DNA of 64,000 nucleotides from Streptomyces varsoviensis. Lineage in GTDB: Bacteria > Actinomycetota > Actinomycetes > Streptomycetales > Streptomycetaceae. Both the position numbers and the translations under genes were made by a program. This document shows, in pieces, positions 62,365 to 64,000 of the stretch. Numbering within the stretch: the first letter of the stretch is position 1; every line of letters begins with the position of its first letter. The notes beneath the pieces were generated by a model. It saw nothing but the letters and a program-made list of their open reading frames with translations. It was not told where the DNA came from and made no database searches. Location: assembly GCF_000718635.1 (NCBI RefSeq), contig NZ_JOBF01000034.1, positions 62,001 through 126,000 on the forward strand, written 5' to 3'.

Positions 62365-63353
62365 CGCACGCGATGAGTACGCCCCCTGCCGCGGCCGCCG
62401 CGCGGTCGGCGGGGCCCGCGGAGCCCGGCCCCGGGCCCGTAGCCGGCACGGGCGCCGCAGCGGGGCCCGTAGCCGGAGACGCGGCGCGGTCGGCGGGGCT
62501 TCGCGTGACCGCCATGAACGGCGCGTTCGGCGCGGAGATCACCGGTGTGGACCTCGCCGCACTCGACGACACCGGATTCGCGGCTCTCGCCGGCATCCTG
62601 CGCGAGAGGCGCGTGCTGTGCGTCAGGGGCCAGGCGCATCTCGCCCCCACGCGGTTCCTGGAATTCGCGCGGCGCTTCGGGGACGTCACGCCCTACCCCT
62701 TCGGGGAGCCGATGGAGGGCGTTCCGGAGATTCTGCGCATCATCAAGGAGCCGTCCAGCAAAGGAAACTTCGGCGGCGTCTGGCACACCGATTCCCCCTA
62801 TCACGAGATTCCGCCGTCACATACGGTGATCATGGGCATCGATATCCCCGAAGGGGGCGGCGACACCCTCGTCGCCGATATGCGCGCCGCGTACGAGGCC
62901 CTTCCGCAGGAGGTGAAGGACCGCATCCGGGATATGGACGGGATCTTCACGGCGACCAGGGTGCACGGCAGCGCCGGGGCCGGCCTGGAACTGGGAGACG
63001 TGAAACGGGTGGCGGACAGGAAGCGCGCCGATCAGGAATTCCGGCACCCCCTCGTCCGTACCCACCCGGAAACCGGACTGCCGGGGCTCTACGTCAGCGC
63101 CTGCCACATGTCGGGGCTGGCCGGCCTCCCGGCCGACGAGGCGCACTCGCTGATCGACTACCTCGCGGACCATGTCGTACGCGACGAATTCACCGCCCGC
63201 ATCCGCTGGACGCGCGGGACCGTGGCCGTCCTCGACAACCGCTGTGTCCAGCACAAGGCACTCAACGACTATCCGGGCCGGCGCCGCGAGATCCACCGGA
63301 TCCAGATCACCGACGGCCGCCGCCCGACGCGCCGAGGGAAGGTGTCTCCATGA
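62361..63353 (+). CDS. TauD/TfdA-family Fe(II)/2-oxoglutarate oxygenase 2
   Basis: A 330-residue oxygenase. H142-T-D144 in GVWHTDSPYHE, distal H298 in CVQHKALNDYPG, and R309/R313 in RREIHRIQI for 2-oxoglutarate form a complete active site. The chain from about 48 (LRVTAMNGAFGAEITGVDLAAL) follows TauD closely. The first ~45 residues are Pro/Ala/Gly repeats (GPVAGTGAAAGPVAGD) not expected in the family, so the true start may be internal or the tail newly gained. The GTG overlaps the upstream stop. The next gene also overlaps (ATGA). Confidence 0.9.
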   Translation: MTHAMSTPPAAAAARSAGPAEPGPGPVAGTGAAAGPVAGDAARSAGLRVTAMNGAFGAEITGVDLAALDDTGFAALAGILRERRVLCVRGQAHLAPTRFLEFARRFGDVTPYPFGEPMEGVPEILRIIKEPSSKGNFGGVWHTDSPYHEIPPSHTVIMGIDIPEGGGDTLVADMRAAYEALPQEVKDRIRDMDGIFTATRVHGSAGAGLELGDVKRVADRKRADQEFRHPLVRTHPETGLPGLYVSACHMSGLAGLPADEAHSLIDYLADHVVRDEFTARIRWTRGTVAVLDNRCVQHKALNDYPGRRREIHRIQITDGRRPTRRGKVSP

Positions 63354-64000
63354 AAGCGGGGCAGTCATCGCCGCGATTCACCGAATTCTCCTCCACGGTG
63401 CGGTACCGGAGCGCGGAACAGTGCGCGGAGGACGTGGCCTCGGCGCTGAGCCGCGCCAAAGTGGTCACGGTGCGCGGAGTGCCCGAAGAGGTCGATCACG
63501 GGCGCTTCTACCATCGGCTGGCCTCGCGGCTCGGCGACTTCCACTTCAAGAACGAGGACGCGGAAACGGCCTCGCTGGAATCCGACGGCTGGCTGGACAT
63601 CCGGTACGACCCCGCCGCGGTCGACCAGTCCCTGTACCGCTACGGCAATACGCGGATGCCGCTGCACATCGACGGGGCGTACACGGATGTCGAGTTCGAC
63701 ATCTTCTTCTTCTACTGCGTGCGGCAGGCGCGGTTCGGCGGCGCGACGGTCGTCGCCGACGGGACCGACGTATACGACTACCTGGAGGCGTTCGACCCCG
63801 CGTTGTTCCAGCGGCTCCTGACGACGAAGGTGCTCTTCGAGAAGGGCGGGAAGCGCCGGATTTCCACGATTCTCTTCTACGATCAGGGCACCCCGTCGTT
63901 CAACTGGAGCAGCACCCGCGTCTCCGCGGGGAATCCGCCCGAAGTCATCGAGATGGCGCGCCGCTTCGCGGAGTTCTGTGAGCATCAGATCGTCGACGGC
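63350..64000 (+). CDS. TauD/TfdA-family oxygenase 3 (runs off right edge)
   Basis: Partial: 217 codons visible, no stop before base 64000. H106-I-D108 in MPLHIDGAYTD is the metal motif; FFFYCVRQARFGGATVVADGTDVYDYL matches the TauD strand order. The distal His and Arg lie outside the window. It differs clearly from the other two oxygenases of the operon (for example FFFYCV and the N-terminus FTEFSSTVRYRSAEQCAEDV), so it is not a recent duplicate. ATG63350 overlaps the preceding stop by four bases. The operon continues to the right. Confidence 0.85.
   Translation, partial: MKAGQSSPRFTEFSSTVRYRSAEQCAEDVASALSRAKVVTVRGVPEEVDHGRFYHRLASRLGDFHFKNEDAETASLESDGWLDIRYDPAAVDQSLYRYGNTRMPLHIDGAYTDVEFDIFFFYCVRQARFGGATVVADGTDVYDYLEAFDPALFQRLLTTKVLFEKGGKRRISTILFYDQGTPSFNWSSTRVSAGNPPEVIEMARRFAEFCEHQIVDG

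Overview
The window is a high-GC (>70%) actinobacterial chromosome segment, almost certainly from a Streptomyces or a close relative. The evidence is the very strong G/C bias at third codon positions, frequent GTG starts, the developmental regulator BldC, Lsr2, a mycothiol-dependent-isomerase-type protein, WhiJ-like HTH/DUF397 pairs, and the gene order of the purine region. It encodes most of de novo purine synthesis: purA (3067-4350), purD (15876-17141), purC (22482-23381), purS-purQ-purL (29760-32975) and purF-purM (37888-40598). Valine dehydrogenase, bldC and the HrpA helicase follow in the conserved Streptomyces order.

Left part (1-24 kb). A truncated ABC ATPase diverges from a GbsR/MarR-type repressor over a palindrome. 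Next come a degenerate diacylglycerol-kinase-like gene divergent from purA, an MmyB-type regulator divergent from an aldo/keto reductase, an HTH/DUF5753-DUF397 pair with small orphan genes, an SRPBCC protein, an exported serine hydrolase, a class III aminotransferase, a GntR regulator, a lone SLATT-type membrane protein, purD, a 907-residue membrane protein that looks like a dead M48 protease carrying large repeats, a dimethylformamidase-beta-like protein, purC and a VapBC-type toxin-antitoxin pair. Several intergenic spaces here are built from short tandem repeats.

Middle part (24-45 kb). Two identical tRNA-Gly(GCC) genes flank a four-gene operon (ABC ATPase, permease, DesK-like kinase, NarL-like regulator). 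A tRNA-Gly(TCC) and lsr2 follow, then the divergent purSQL operon with a palindrome over its putative -10. Then come a 50-residue small protein, an ArsR-like regulator with an M23 peptidase, an alpha/beta hydrolase, a mycothiol-isomerase-like protein, an exported protein, purF, purM, a DUF3073 protein, vdh, an unassigned conserved gene and bldC. A 0.65-kb atypical leader precedes bldC.

Right part (45-64 kb). tRNA-Asp and hrpA are followed by a membrane protein with a His-rich tail. Next, a TetR / FAD-monooxygenase / SnoaL-like cassette is bounded on both sides by identical tRNA-Phe + tRNA-Asp genes, with a short tRNA-Glu-like remnant at its left junction. TetR and monooxygenase promoters share a near-identical palindrome, so the TetR protein probably represses both. 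After tRNA-Glu, a zincin-like peptidase, a lipoprotein, a DEAD-box helicase with a three-times-repeated RGG-like tail and tRNA-Lys, an operon with overlapping junctions begins and runs off the right edge: a TauD/TfdA oxygenase, an RlmN/Cfr-type radical SAM protein without the usual N-terminal domain, a protein with a phage-Gp88-type cysteine motif, and two more TauD/TfdA oxygenases. This looks like an accessory biosynthetic operon inserted beside a tRNA gene and is the most novel system in the window.

All function calls are from reading translated sequence and motifs by eye; no database search was run.
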